Source: Apostichopus japonicus (lineage: Eukaryota; Echinodermata; Holothuroidea; Aspidochirotida; Stichopodidae). From it: a DNA stretch of 64,000 nt. The stretch is taken from assembly GCF_037975245.1 (NCBI RefSeq), contig NC_092577.1, positions 27,527,398 to 27,591,397 on the forward strand. Reading direction: 5' to 3'. Under the pieces are notes generated by a model, which made no database searches, was not told the DNA's origin, and worked only from the letters and a program-made list of their open reading frames with translations. Positions 23,641 to 34,600 of this stretch are shown here, piece after piece (the first letter of the stretch is position 1; every line of letters starts with the position of its first letter). A program made the position numbers and the translations under genes.

Positions 23641-24256
23641 ATTAACCCATGAACGAGTAAATTTATACTTCAGTACATAAATACTGGGTGATAATTCCCC
23701 CAGGGTGGCATTTTAAACTAATCACAAGTGTATAGAACAAATACAACCACATGAAGTGTATAAATAGCTCTTATCTTGTGTGATTCTACCCTCTTACGAT
23801 ACTTCAAAATAAGTGTTGTTGGTGTTATACCCTTTTTGATTTAAAACAACATACTAAGAAGGGTTATTTTACACCTTGTTACTAAGGTATACATTATTCG
23901 TGCAAAGTACATGTTATGTGGGTAAAATTACCCTATTGGTTAAAAAGGGTACTTTTTTGAAAAGTGAGTGTAAAATAAGCACTGTAAATGTGTAAATGTA
24001 CATAAATCATTGTGTCTTATTACACGCACAGTATGTAAATTTACCCACAAAGATCAGAAATACACAAACCGGCTTTACCTCGGGGTATATGTACACGTTA
24101 ATCGGGTAATGGCCAAGGCAATGGTTATGTTTACACTTTGTGATGGTATAACTACATTGTGGATGTTTATTATACACTTTTCCAGTGTTTAATAACAATC
24201 CATGTGTTAAAATACCTGACAACAGTGTAGAACTACCCGTTTATTTTTTAGAGTGT
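23640..24256. repeat. Right subterminal region of the CACTA-like element
   Basis: Rich in short GGGTA/TACCC and TTTACCC/GGGTAAA motifs ('gggtaaaattaccc', 'gtaaatttaccca', 'gggttattttacac') in both orientations. It lacks a clean period, unlike the 77-bp array at the other end. It ends in the terminal 'acccgtttattttttagagtg'. Confidence 0.6.
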
Positions 24257-24463
24257 ACGATGATATCTATCTATTGATATATCATGATAAAGAATCAGGA
24301 CTGCAAGGAGAGTGCTCTATGCTATAATAGCAGAGCCTAAATATATAGGTATATGCCTTGGTAAGTATAGCTGTAACTCGGAGTTTCACGCCCTTAGGGT
24401 GGCGATCATCAGACAACTGAACAAATACTCGCTGCACGGGAATTATTCTGGGGAACACGAACC

Positions 24464-25000
24464 CTATTTCTTACGTGCACGGTTCATTGGTTTGAGCCTA
24501 TTGTGGCGACACTTGGAGATGAATTCAGATCTCTTATTGAGTAAATGCGGGTTTTTGGACAGGAGGATACAGAGCTTCTCATCGATGCAAAGGTTACATT
24601 GACCGGATCTACGCATGCGTGTATTAGAATGCTTGAGTACGTTCCACTCAATAACGAAGGGGGCACCCTTACGCTTCAGGTTCCATATATGTTTGGAAAG
24701 CTCTGTTTCTTTCTCGAAACGCTCATGGCGGAAGGACTTACTGTGGTTACTGTACCTTTGTTTAAAGGAGCCACTCGTTAGCCCTATGTATGATTGGGTG
24801 TCATGACCAGTAGTAACATCGGCCCTATATATTACACTACTCACCAAGCAATTCCGTTTGAGGGGGCAATTGTGTTTTTCTCTACAATTGCATGTGCGTT
24901 GAGCCTGCTGAAATCTATGCTCGTTTTGTGTTAACAGCCGGTTATTGTGGCTTTTGATAATTGATCGCATGTTGCCCATACAATTGTAACTCAATTTCAC
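24464..25000 (-). pseudogene. Penelope-like element fragment, GIY-YIG endonuclease
   Basis: A 178-codon frame contains a Cys-rich lead (RTCNCREKHNCPLKRNCLV), then VIYRADVTTGHDTQSYIGLT, which gives the Y..YIG core of a GIY-YIG nuclease. It continues SGSFKQRYSNHSKSFRHERF, TELSKHIWNLK, CNLCIDEKLCILL and LLNKRSEFISKCRH. These are the hallmarks of the C-terminal endonuclease of canonical Penelope-like retroelements. No reverse transcriptase was found on its 5' side (above 25,000), where a hAT-like element begins at 25,045. The copy is therefore 5'-truncated, as is common for this class, and dead as an element although this frame remains open. Confidence 0.85.
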
Positions 25001-25044
25001 GTTGTTTTGATATATGTATATATGTATTGATCGCCCACCAGTAC

Positions 25045-25413
25045 CAGAGCGTCCATACAGTCAGGGGGCGGATGCCCCCTTGACGGACTCTAATGGACTG
25101 CTGGCCCCCTTTTCAGCTTTTTACCACATTTTTCTTATTCGCGATTATTGACTTTTTTATTGCGCTCTCATGCATCTACCTATTGACATTTGTCACATTT
25201 TGTTGGTGATGACACCTATTTATTCTTCGTTTATCTGGAAATTAGCAAGGCCCAGAAAGGGTAATTCCCGGCGATCTAGGGAGTATCTTTACTCAAAAAA
25301 TGTCTATACGCTCCGCGCCATTAACCTGTGGTGGCGCTCCGCTTAGATAGTGTCGAAAGCGCCCCTAAAGACCATTCTCGCCCCCCTGACCAATACCCCT
25401 AGCTCCGCCACTG
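25045..25413. mobile_element. hAT-like MITE, 369 bp
   Basis: A perfect 8-bp duplication ACCAGTAC flanks it (25,037-25,044 and 25,414-25,421). The right end reversed reads CAGTGGCGGAGCTAGGGG; the left starts CAGAGCGTCC. The interior carries the shared core 'gtggcgctccgcttagatag' found in several other elements of the window. Confidence 0.85.
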
Positions 25414-25634
25414 ACCAGTACAGTACATATATGAGTACTACTGCATGGACATGCCTTTTGATATGTGAGATCGCTAATACTCATGGGTAAGAAAGGATCG
25501 TGTATCATATTATGGGATGTGTTTTAGATGCATTGCTTGGACGTGCGATATAAATTTCTCACCCTGGCAAGCCCACTTTGTAACGAACCCATATTCCCTA
25601 TAACTTAGATGTAGCTACCTAAGATATCGCCCGG

Positions 25635-26544
25635 GCGCGAAATTATTTTTCCCACTTCGACGCGGCCACATGGGCGTGGCTTATGAAATACGTCACAGGC
25701 CGGCAAGTTTGTGACTTCGACTTCGAGCTCTTACGTATAGCTCTTTAATAATATACTCAGCTAATATACTCAGGCCTAATATACTCAGGCCTAAGACATG
25801 ACTTCATGAGATCCATGATGATGTGCGACTGCTCCTCCCAGTCAATCGGGTCTTATGGAGCTCTTGAGGTAAATTCCATCACAAAATCAAACTGTGTTTG
25901 TTTATTAGATGTGTTATGAACCTCCCGTGTCTGGAAAAGTTTGGAAAAGAACCCCCCGTGACAGCAGGGTCTGGAAAAGTTATAAATGAACCTCCCGTGG
26001 TATTGATTATTACACTTCATATTACACCAGGTAGGCCCACTGACCTTCCAATGCTAAAAACCTACAAAGATACATGTATTGTATTGTGCCCCATATTGTT
26101 TTATCCATCATTCTAAATTATTTGTTCATTTATAAATGAACCCCCTTTTAAACGGCAGTAAGGAGCCTACGTGCTTTCATCAGTAGTTAACGTACGCTAC
26201 TGGGTATTGTTACGGACTTGAAATATTCTACCCATTTTATTAAACAGTTGTCACTTGCGTCTGTATTAACTATAACCAGGGAGCTGTTACTCTTAGAGTA
26301 GCAGCTCCCTGCTATAACTATGCCTAAATAGCAATGTCCCTCTGTACTATACTATTTATTATACTGGTACGTGTACTAGAATCCCTGACATGTAACTTAA
26401 TTGAGAACTTTCAGCACCCAAACAAACACCCGAGAGATGTCACTGCATAGTCTGTGACGTGGACCAATAAGCCGTAACAACGACCGATAGTCCACGCCCA
26501 TTATGCTAATGTGGCCGCGTCGAAGTGGGAAAAATAATTTCGCC
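25635..26544. mobile_element. TIR element, 910 bp, inserted in a ~70-bp satellite unit
   Basis: The ends are inverted copies: GCGCGAAATTATTTTTCCC at the left and, reversed, GGCGAAATTATTTTTCCCAC at the right, both followed by 'cttcgacgcggccaca'. They are flanked by GCCCGG (25,629-25,634 and 26,545-26,550). The left flank is a unit of the 8.6-kb array and the right flank resumes with 'gcaatccca'. Short repeats of 'gaacctcccgtg' lie inside; no coding sequence. Superfamily not recognised. Confidence 0.8.
26279..26310. other. Near-perfect inverted repeat (hairpin)
   Basis: GGGAGCTGTTACTC, a 3-base loop, then GAGTAGCAGCTCCC: a 14-bp stem with a single T/G non-complementary pair. It lies inside the 910-bp element. 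A transcript would form a tight hairpin, but it is shorter than a typical pre-miRNA. Confidence 0.7.
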
Positions 26545-26793
26545 GCCCGGGCAATCCCACGCCAAATTACATAGTATACAAAACTGCAGAAGGGAATGTT
26601 AGATGTATCCAGAAGATACCATACATTGGAACCAAGGTAATTCAAGATGAAAGACATTGATCTTTTTAGGGCCACTAATAATACAGAAAGAGCAGGCTAT
26701 CTGTCCGGTAAACATGCAATATGTGTCTTTGTGTCTATTTTTTATTCTTTGATTCACTCATTTTGTGCTCATCATATGAACCACATGACGGGG

Positions 26794-28005
26794 GCAGGCG
26801 CGGCGGAACGAGAAAATTGATGGGGGGGGAGGGGGTTATATGTGGAGACTATCTAAGCGGAGCGCCACCATCAGTTGGCGCGGAGCGTACAAGAAAATTT
26901 TGGGTTTTTCAAACCCCCCAGATGGCCGGAAACGGCACTTCCCGAGTGTTTTGTGCTGCGAATACCTAGCCCTAAAACATGGGTCTCAAGCCTGCAATTT
27001 CTCAGATTGCACGTAAAAATCTGTAAAAACATTGTAATTTGTATATTCGATGGTGTTTTAAGAGAGTAGATATTACTCGACGTGTACTCGCAAAGACGTT
27101 TTTGAGTGTAGTAAATTACTACTTGCAATTAAATGCAATAATTACAAGGGCGTCGGAAGCTATTTTTGATTGGTGCGGCGGTTCAGAGTGTGGCCAACTA
27201 TCATAATTATCGGGGGACGTTTGGTAGGTCAAACTACGCTACGCGCCACCATGGTTGGCGCGTAGCGTAATGGAGATAATTTTGAAAATATGCCTCCCAG
27301 ATTGCAGGAAATGGCACTTCCCGAGCTTGAAAACAAGACCCCTGCCATGCCAGAGTAGTCACATTTAGCCTACTTGCCGTCATTATTATTGAAACTTATT
27401 GAAACATATACCTCCGAGATTTTTTTTTTCCATTTTTTAGTCCTACTTTTTTTTTTCTTGCGTAGTGAATATTGGTCCGGCGTTCGCCGGACCTGCCCGT
27501 ATCGGTTCCGACGCCCCTGAATTAAATAAATATCATAAGAAAAAACAGAAAGCATTTCTTAATGTCAACAAATGGGTAATTCCAAAACCATGTGCAGTTG
27601 CCAACAAATTTCTATGACGTAGCACTGTCATCATGTCATGAATGCATGTACCCTATACAGTACAGGCGAAATGCTAACATGTCCCACGCCTTGCGTGTAC
27701 TCGTAGTGTAAACGCAAATGTTGATGAGTGTAGCGTTTAGCTTATTACCCTCTTATTTAAAACACTAATATTCGATGAGGCATGATACAGACAATCAATT
27801 ATCATATTTAATTATTACAACTATATAGTATACGTGTGCATCGGACAGATCGACAAGTATGCATTAAAAAATGGGCAGATGCACGTTTCGGAGCCTTGGT
27901 AAATATTGGGGGGGGGGGCTTATCATGCATTTGCCCCCTCAACTTTTTCATTGGGGGGGGGGGGCTGAGCCCCCAAGCCCCCCCCCCCCGGTTCCGCCGC
28001 CACTG
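26794..28005. mobile_element. hAT-like element, ~1.2 kb, with nested insertion
   Basis: The ends (g)CAGGCGCGGCGGAAC and, reversed, CAGTGGCGGCGGAACC are flanked by TGACGGGG (26,786-26,793 and 28,006-28,013). The left end has one extra G, so the first base is uncertain. G/C homopolymer blocks lie inside each end, and the core 'aagcggagcgccaccatc' is near the left end. A second element (27,145-27,519) is nested in it. No transposase frame. Confidence 0.75.
27145..27519. mobile_element. Small TIR element nested in the 1.2-kb element
   Basis: The left end CAAGGGCGTCGGAAGC and the reversed right end CAGGGGCGTCGGAACC are inverted repeats, bounded by AATTA on both sides (27,140-27,144 and 27,520-27,524). 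It contains 'acgcgccaccatggttggcg', another version of the shared core. Confidence 0.6.
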
Positions 28006-28213
28006 TGACGGGGAAGTCGTTACAGCCCACCAAATCAAATTGGGCTCTACGCCTATGAGTGTATCGACTCTTACCAACTTACATTTAAACCTATTCAAAC
28101 AACCTGTACATTAAAGACTATCAATTCCCCAATCCTGTCTTAGCTACAATTCAGTCTTTCCAGCGAACTGTCACATTTGAAGACAGCCACTGAAACTGCA
28201 AAAGTACAGAGAC

Positions 28214-28577
28214 CAAGGGCGTAGGAACCGGAGGGGGGGCTGGGGGCACCAGCCCCCAGTGAAAAATATGGGGCGGAAGTATCATTCCGCCCCCGCTTCG
28301 CAAGTCAGAAAACCCCTTTTTCATTTCCAAATGAGAAAAAAATCTCATTTGGAGCACCAAATTGCATCTAAGGCCAGGTGAAAATGCAACTTATTTACAA
28401 AATGGAGTGGGTGTTGAAGTGTGCTATATTGCACCAAATTGCATCTGAGGCCACCTGGAAATGCAAAAAAATTTCCGAAGGGGAGGGGGACACCCCCTCT
28501 CCTTAGACCCCACCCCCAGGCCGGCCAACAGTCTTCAGCCCCCCCCCCCCACTCAAAAGTACCTTCCTACGCCACTG
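28214..28577. mobile_element. hAT-like MITE, 364 bp, copy 2
   Basis: Same family as 22,482-22,857, with a different perfect 8-bp duplication, ACAGAGAC (28,206-28,213 and 28,578-28,585). It shares 'atgagaaaaaaatctcattt' and 'gcaccaaattgcatct'. Confidence 0.92.
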
Positions 28578-28585
28578 ACAGAGAC

Positions 28586-30075
28586 TATATGAAAACTTTA
28601 AGTTTCAACGTCCAGTCATGTAGGTAGCGGAACTTGGCAAGTAATGCCAATATTGTCGCACGCACGCGCACAACAATAACAAACTGAACCCGTCCAGGAG
28701 CTGTTCTCCTGGAAGGTTGTCAATTTGTGTGTATATGCAGAGCGCAATGATAATCTAGGCGAGGGAGTTTGTGCGTTATCAAGTTTTCATAGACGATTAT
28801 TGACAACATGCATACAACAGAATCAAAACAGCAAATATCAAATTACGTCAACATATTTGGAAAACATTTATTGGTTAAAATTCATCAGTGATACAGAAGA
28901 ACAGTTTTTTAACTCATTGAGAAATGTTACATATGAAAATCAGTTCAATTATGTACACCAATAAAACTTAATTGCAATAGATCTGCATGTAATAGAATAA
29001 ACAGCTTTATACACGAGATAAAACTTAAGTCTCAACACCCTTTTAAAAATATTTATGTCTGTACATAGGCCTATACGGTGTGCCTAGACGCGATTTTTCG
29101 ATACCGCGGTAACTTTCGGTATCGCGAACAAGTAATCTTATTTTCCCCTGTCGTATGTACAATAAGGAAACACATACTCTTGTGGGAGGTGCATAAACAC
29201 ATCGGAACATTTATTTGACTCATCGACTATGTTAGAGCAGTAATTTATGAATACAAAGATGTCTGTTACCTCCGCCATTGATATTCTTAACATTTATTTT
29301 CCTTAATCATGTTTCCATTTGAATTACATCTGTTCTAAACAGGCTCTATGAATTTGACACCTCGTCCAAGGTACATCAGCATTGACTATGTCTTCTGCAA
29401 TTCATTGTTTATTTATGCCTGTTGATATCGAACCACAATTAGAGTAGTGCACTTCCACCTGAAAGGTTAACCATTGTCGGAAAATAGCCCTAAAGTGATC
29501 TACTGTATTTTTTTTTTTTTTTTGGCATTTTCTTCTGATTCATCATCATTCTTTATGATGCTTGGATGTTGAAGAGGACCAAATAGGCAACTGATGGCTA
29601 AAACTCTGGTCATTTAAGGCATTTGAGAAAATCTTGGGTGAAACAATAAGATTCCGAAGATTCTGGCACATGGGTTGGGGAGCACCGATATACTTTGAGC
29701 TCTTCTAGCTCAAAATCTAAACGGTGAAGTATGCAAAAGTTTAATGTGCTGTGATAGCCAAGGCCATCAGCTATCATATGGTGGTATCATATGATAGGAA
29801 ATGTCAGTTGAAGACTTCTATCTATGCTCTAGCGGTCTTGGAAAGTAACCAATTTGTATGTTAATCAATGGAGCAATTAATTGTGGTGCGACATGCACCT
29901 GTAGAGCCACATGGACAATTCCCAGCGAGGGCGTCATCAAGTTGTCTTAGAAGGTTAAAGAGAAGCTCAAATGAAATGGGAACTATTTTGCAATTCATTG
30001 AATTCAATTCGAAGACATTCTGTGATGTGTATTCACTGAAAGCAAGGTTGGCTGGTATTATCATAAAACGTATAG
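28586..30075. other. No recognisable feature
   Basis: Non-coding; a T-run at about 29,509-29,523 and a small CCAGGAG/CTCCTGG hairpin near 28,693-28,711. No gene seen. Confidence 0.45.
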
Positions 30076-30082
30076 TCTGTAG

Positions 30083-30466
30083 GCATAGGCATAGGAGCCC
30101 AATTTGATTTGGGGGGGGGGGGACTTGCCCGAAAAATATAACCAAAATTTTTCGCGCGCTCCGCACGCGTTCAACATGTTCTTGTGCATATCAAATAGGC
30201 ATGCATCGGTTATTACATCGTATGCCAATAACATACAATCATTTGCCGTGTTATTACCCTTCCATATTGGTTATACCTATTGGGGAAATCGTTACAATAA
30301 TAATGATAATAATAATATCAGTTTAACCATTAAAAACACATTGCAAATTATTTTTCTTTCAGTATAGGTGACCGAAAAATTCTCATCATATTGCCCGAAT
30401 TTTCACCAAAATAATTTGGTTGGGGGGCTGCAGCCCCCAGCCCCCCCCCCGCCTCCTACGCCTATG
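30083..30466. mobile_element. TAG-targeting MITE, 384 bp
   Basis: Flanked by the 7-bp duplication TCTGTAG (30,076-30,082 and 30,467-30,473). The left end is GCATAGGCATAGGAGCCC; the reversed right end is CATAGGCGTAGGAGGC. The inside has 'acttgcccgaaaaa', 'tttttcgcgcgc' and G/C runs. It is related to 33,156-33,594 and in its termini to 48,302-48,656. Confidence 0.85.
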
Positions 30467-30473
30467 TCTGTAG

Positions 30474-31689
30474 GCTATATGTGGGTATTGTACATTGATA
30501 TCGGGCCATCGGTGAGCCTGCGCACTGTAACGTAGACTTCCGAAGGTTTAAAGAAGACACAAACCCAACCAACATCATTGGTCTGTAAATAATATAGATA
30601 ACTTGGCATCAACAACTTCCCCAAACATCTAAGAACATTGTGAGTACATATGAGGAGTTAAGATAGATTGAATGATTCCTCACACAAAATACTGTAGGCT
30701 TGATCCAATAATGGCATTATCCAGCCACATTTCTATGTTTTACGTTTATTTTATTAGTGTTTATTTTCTGTAATGGAGATGAGTTTTGTAAATGCTGACT
30801 GTAAAAATATTTGAACCTCTTAAACATGACCTGACAATGTTATTGGTTTCGGTGTCAACACTGTTAGCATTTCTACCTTGAAAATACGAACAGAAAAACA
30901 TAGAGAAAGTATACAAGGTTTCAGATACTAGTGGCACTAAGACATCACAGATCTACAGAATAACAACCCTCAGACACGAAATTAAAAGTAGGATATTTCC
31001 CAAACGGAACAAGATTTGTCTTAGAAGTTTGGGGAAGTTGTCCTTTACAAATGTCTCTGTCATATAAGCTAAAGATAATGGTTAGTTTCGGATCTCCCTA
31101 AACTTAAAACCAATCGATATACCAAATTTATGACGTGTACAGTGTCTATTCTCTCGTACAATGTTTGTAACATAGTATGACAGTTTCCATCACAGGGAAC
31201 ACAGCACAATTAACTTCGTACTTACATATGTATTGTTGTCAGTACACAATGAACTGGGGGAACCCTCATGCATCAGCGACTCACAGTCTCCCATACAATG
31301 CACTCAACTTAGCATCAAGGTCAATTTGTGTATGCGGCGTACCTCTCCTGTACCCCACCCACACCAGTAACCCATATCAGGGCACAGATCAAAAGAAATA
31401 AGTTCAAATAACACTTATATAATGACCCAAAATCCCCCAACTTTTACATTGAACATACGCTTAAGTGACTCTGATATCGACATATTTTTTTTGTATCGTC
31501 AATAACTGGAATATGGTCAGTGCTGCTTTTATTTTTTCCAATTTTAGGGGTAGGCAGGTGGGGGGGCGGTGGATTCTTGTCTCTTGTTTTATTTCTTATG
31601 TAGGGTAATGTAGTTTCGGCTTCTGTAATTGAACAAAGAACGATATTCTGGTGGCCAGTGAGAGACCAGCTAGCTGCAGTCTTGATTGG
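30474..31689. other. Intergenic sequence including the BMP gene 3' region
   Basis: No ORF of interest. On the minus strand it follows the BMP stop codon. An AATAAA-type signal (plus-strand tttatt at 31,588-31,593) lies about 100 bp beyond the stop and could serve polyadenylation. Confidence 0.4.
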
Positions 31690-34600
31690 TCAATGGCAGC
31701 CACATGCCTTCACTACCATGTTCTTGTACTTCCTAAGGATGACATTGGTGGAGTCGTCGAAGTAGAGCACTTGAATAGGACCCAACTTGGTAGGTGCGCA
31801 ACAGGCTTTCGGTACGATGCTTGGATTTAAGATGTGAACCAAGGTCTGTACAATAGCATGATTGGTGGCGTTGAGTTTATCATGGAGAGGAAAAGAACAC
31901 TCCCCCTGACATGAATATGCATGATAACCAGCCGGGGCAATGATCCAGTTCTATAAGAAAACATGAAGAATGTGAAAGGCTGTTCAAAAACATAAACAAA
32001 TAAAATGCATAGTGGAGACTGGGGCTTGTCACACAATTCACTTTTAATCATTTATTAATAGTTTAAAAGAGACAACCGTTAATCAGTACAAACTGAAGTG
32101 TATTATAACACCGCAACACATATTAGACCTGTCAGCATATGCTACTGTGCAACCAATGTGCATGGCTTGGCTTGTACTATGAATGAGAGACAACCGTTAA
32201 TTAGTTAGTATAAACTGAACTGTGTTTTAGCACCGTAATGCATGTTGGACCTGTCAGCAGATGCTACTGTGCAGCCAATGTACATGGCTTGACAGTTTAT
32301 ACTGTGAAAAGGAGACAACCGTTAACAGGTGCGTATCCAGGGGGGGGGCGTTGGGGGCGCGCGCCCCCCGGGTAAGAAAAAGAGGAGAGAAAAAAAGAGA
32401 AGAAAAAAGGGAAAAGGAGGGGGAAAAAAGAAAAGGAGGAGAGAAAGGAAGGGAAAAGAAGAAGAAAAAAGAGAGAAAAAGGAGAAAGGGAGGGAGTAGA
32501 AGATAGCCAAGACTTCGGGAAGAGAAAGAGGAACAGTCATAGTTAAAGCGCTGATCCCTATTATATACACAGGGTAGCCAGTGACTGATCAAGGATTACG
32601 GAGGGGGTGTTCGCCTCACCCTACCCCTTACACCAACAACTCCATTTTTGACGTTTTTTCCCTCTCTCACTAATGTATCTATATAAATACTATATATGGT
32701 CTATCATAACGCGTGTGTGTATGGACGCCTTAAACAATTGTACAATTGTGCTATATGGAACCAACTGTGGCTGGTCTTGAACTCGACGGGGTCGTCGGGA
32801 ACATGACGCATTTCGGGAAGGGGGCGACCGCCCCCCCCCCGAGCAAATTTTCTTTATGACATCGCTAGTAATTTCAAAATAGACAATGCTTAGGTGCAAC
32901 TTACAAGGCCTGGGAAGTGTCATTTCCAGCGATCTGGGAGGCATTTTCGACCAAAATTTTTCTTGTACGGTTCGCGCCAACTCATGGTGGCGCTTCGCTT
33001 AGATAGTTTGCATACAGGCTTCGCCCCTCCCTTGGCAATTACTCGCTACACGCCTGTTCGAATTTGTTAAGCAAAGAGCAGATTTAACATCATATCAGTG
33101 AGCATTGAATGCCTGTTCAACGATGAACAGTCTCAAAAACTGTCTATGTGTGTAGTCGAAGGCGTAGCTCAATTGGATTTGGGGCTGTAACGACTTGCCC
33201 GAAAAAAAAGCCAAACTTTTTCGCGCGCGATGCGCGCGTTCAACATATCGATGCCAATATCATATAGGCAAGCATCGGTCATTACATTGCATGGCAGCGT
33301 GTACCTTACGGTCCGTGAAAGTGGCACAGTATACCGCCGGATGCTAATGTAAACAACCAAATGTCTTATGTAGATGGAGAAAAAGCATACAGATCCATTT
33401 ATGTCAAACTCTCTTTTACAGTAGTAATGTCGGCCAATCTTAGAACTTTATTTTAATTACCAAGGAGATCATTTTTAAGCTATTCATTGCTATTTATTTT
33501 TCTCTCAGTAGGTGCCCGAAAAAATGGAAAACAATTGGTTGCGGGGCGGGGGGTGGGGGCTGCAGCCCCGCCTCCTACGAGACCTACGCCTATGTGTGTA
33601 GTGTTCGGTTTCGATATACCTGATATCGGAAATATCTGCTATTTTTCATTTCCTTCAACCAAGTTTTATAATAGCCATAATAAGAGGTTTTAATGTTTGT
33701 ACACCAATAAATTAACTGTGTCTGAATTTTCGAAAATTTCCTGACCAACATTCTTCATCATACTTTCCTCTACTCGTGCAATTTGGGGTTGAAGGAGGTT
33801 TTTCCCTATTGGTTGTCCATAGATTGAATTTTGTGCAACATTATGGGTATGTTTTCAAGTGATTTTTATTCAAGAGAAATGTGAATTTTCAAATTCTCAA
33901 CAAATAATGGGCTTAAAACCTTGAAAAATGGGGCTTTCGGATATTGTGGGCCGTGACGTAGAATCGCTTACAAAAGCAATGATCCATAGGACATTCAATG
34001 AGGTCGAACATGATGTGTGACTGGTGACAATCTTCAAAAAGGTTATGGATGGAAAAAAATTGAGAAATACTTGGTTCTCAGGCAAAAGTGTACATTTGGT
34101 TGGTCATTTTCAAGCCCGAGAAGTGTCATTTCCGGTGATCTGGGGGGTACGAAAACCAGAAATTTTCTTGTACGCTCCGCGCCAACCGATGGTGGCGCTC
34201 CGCTTAGATAGTAATTCGCGCCCCCCGGGTTAGAAAATCCTGGATACGCGCCCGGTTAATTAGTATAAACTGAACTGTGTTATAACACATGTTAGACCAG
34301 GCAGCACATGCTACTGTGCAGCCAATGTACATGGCTTGATCAGTTTGTACTGTGAATAAGAGACAACAGTTAATTAGTATGAACTGAACTGTGGAAAAAT
34401 TACTAACAGACGAATTCATTACTCAAAGGTTGTTTCACCTAATGACTGGTTAGGAGTCTAAACAACTGTCCCTATGTTTTACTAGTAAGTATACCTTGTA
34501 AAGATGGTTCATATTGCAGATTTTAAGCGTTTTGCAGTAAGGTGTCATCCACTGTCTGTTAAAATGTGGACGAAATTATTGGCGAAAACTTGAGAGTAAT

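Larger units (their letters stand above)
8926..24256 (-). mobile_element. CACTA/EnSpm-type transposon, apparently complete
   Basis: The left end reads CACTGTAAAAACTAAAAGGG. The reverse complement of the right end reads CACTCTAAAAAATAAACGGG, so 18 of the first 21 positions match including the next base T. CACT(G/C)TAAAAA is a typical CACTA/EnSpm start. Both ends are flanked by TA (8924-8925 and 24257-24258), compatible with a short target duplication. Inside lie a 77-bp array at the left end, a multi-exon gene, and a TNP2-like transposase nested in that gene's first intron. A 376-bp hAT-like MITE (22,482-22,857) inserted later. The long internal distance makes the pairing of ends an inference, supported by the enclosed transposase. 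Confidence 0.8.

Noticed and set aside
23940-23965. Alternative right terminus of the CACTA-like element ('gaaaagtgagtg')
   Set aside because: Matches the left terminus less well than 24,236-24,256 (CACTCTAAAAAATAAACGGG reversed).
32254-32592. Ser/Phe/Leu-rich 112-codon minus-strand ORF
   Set aside because: Translation of a purine tract inside a transposon.
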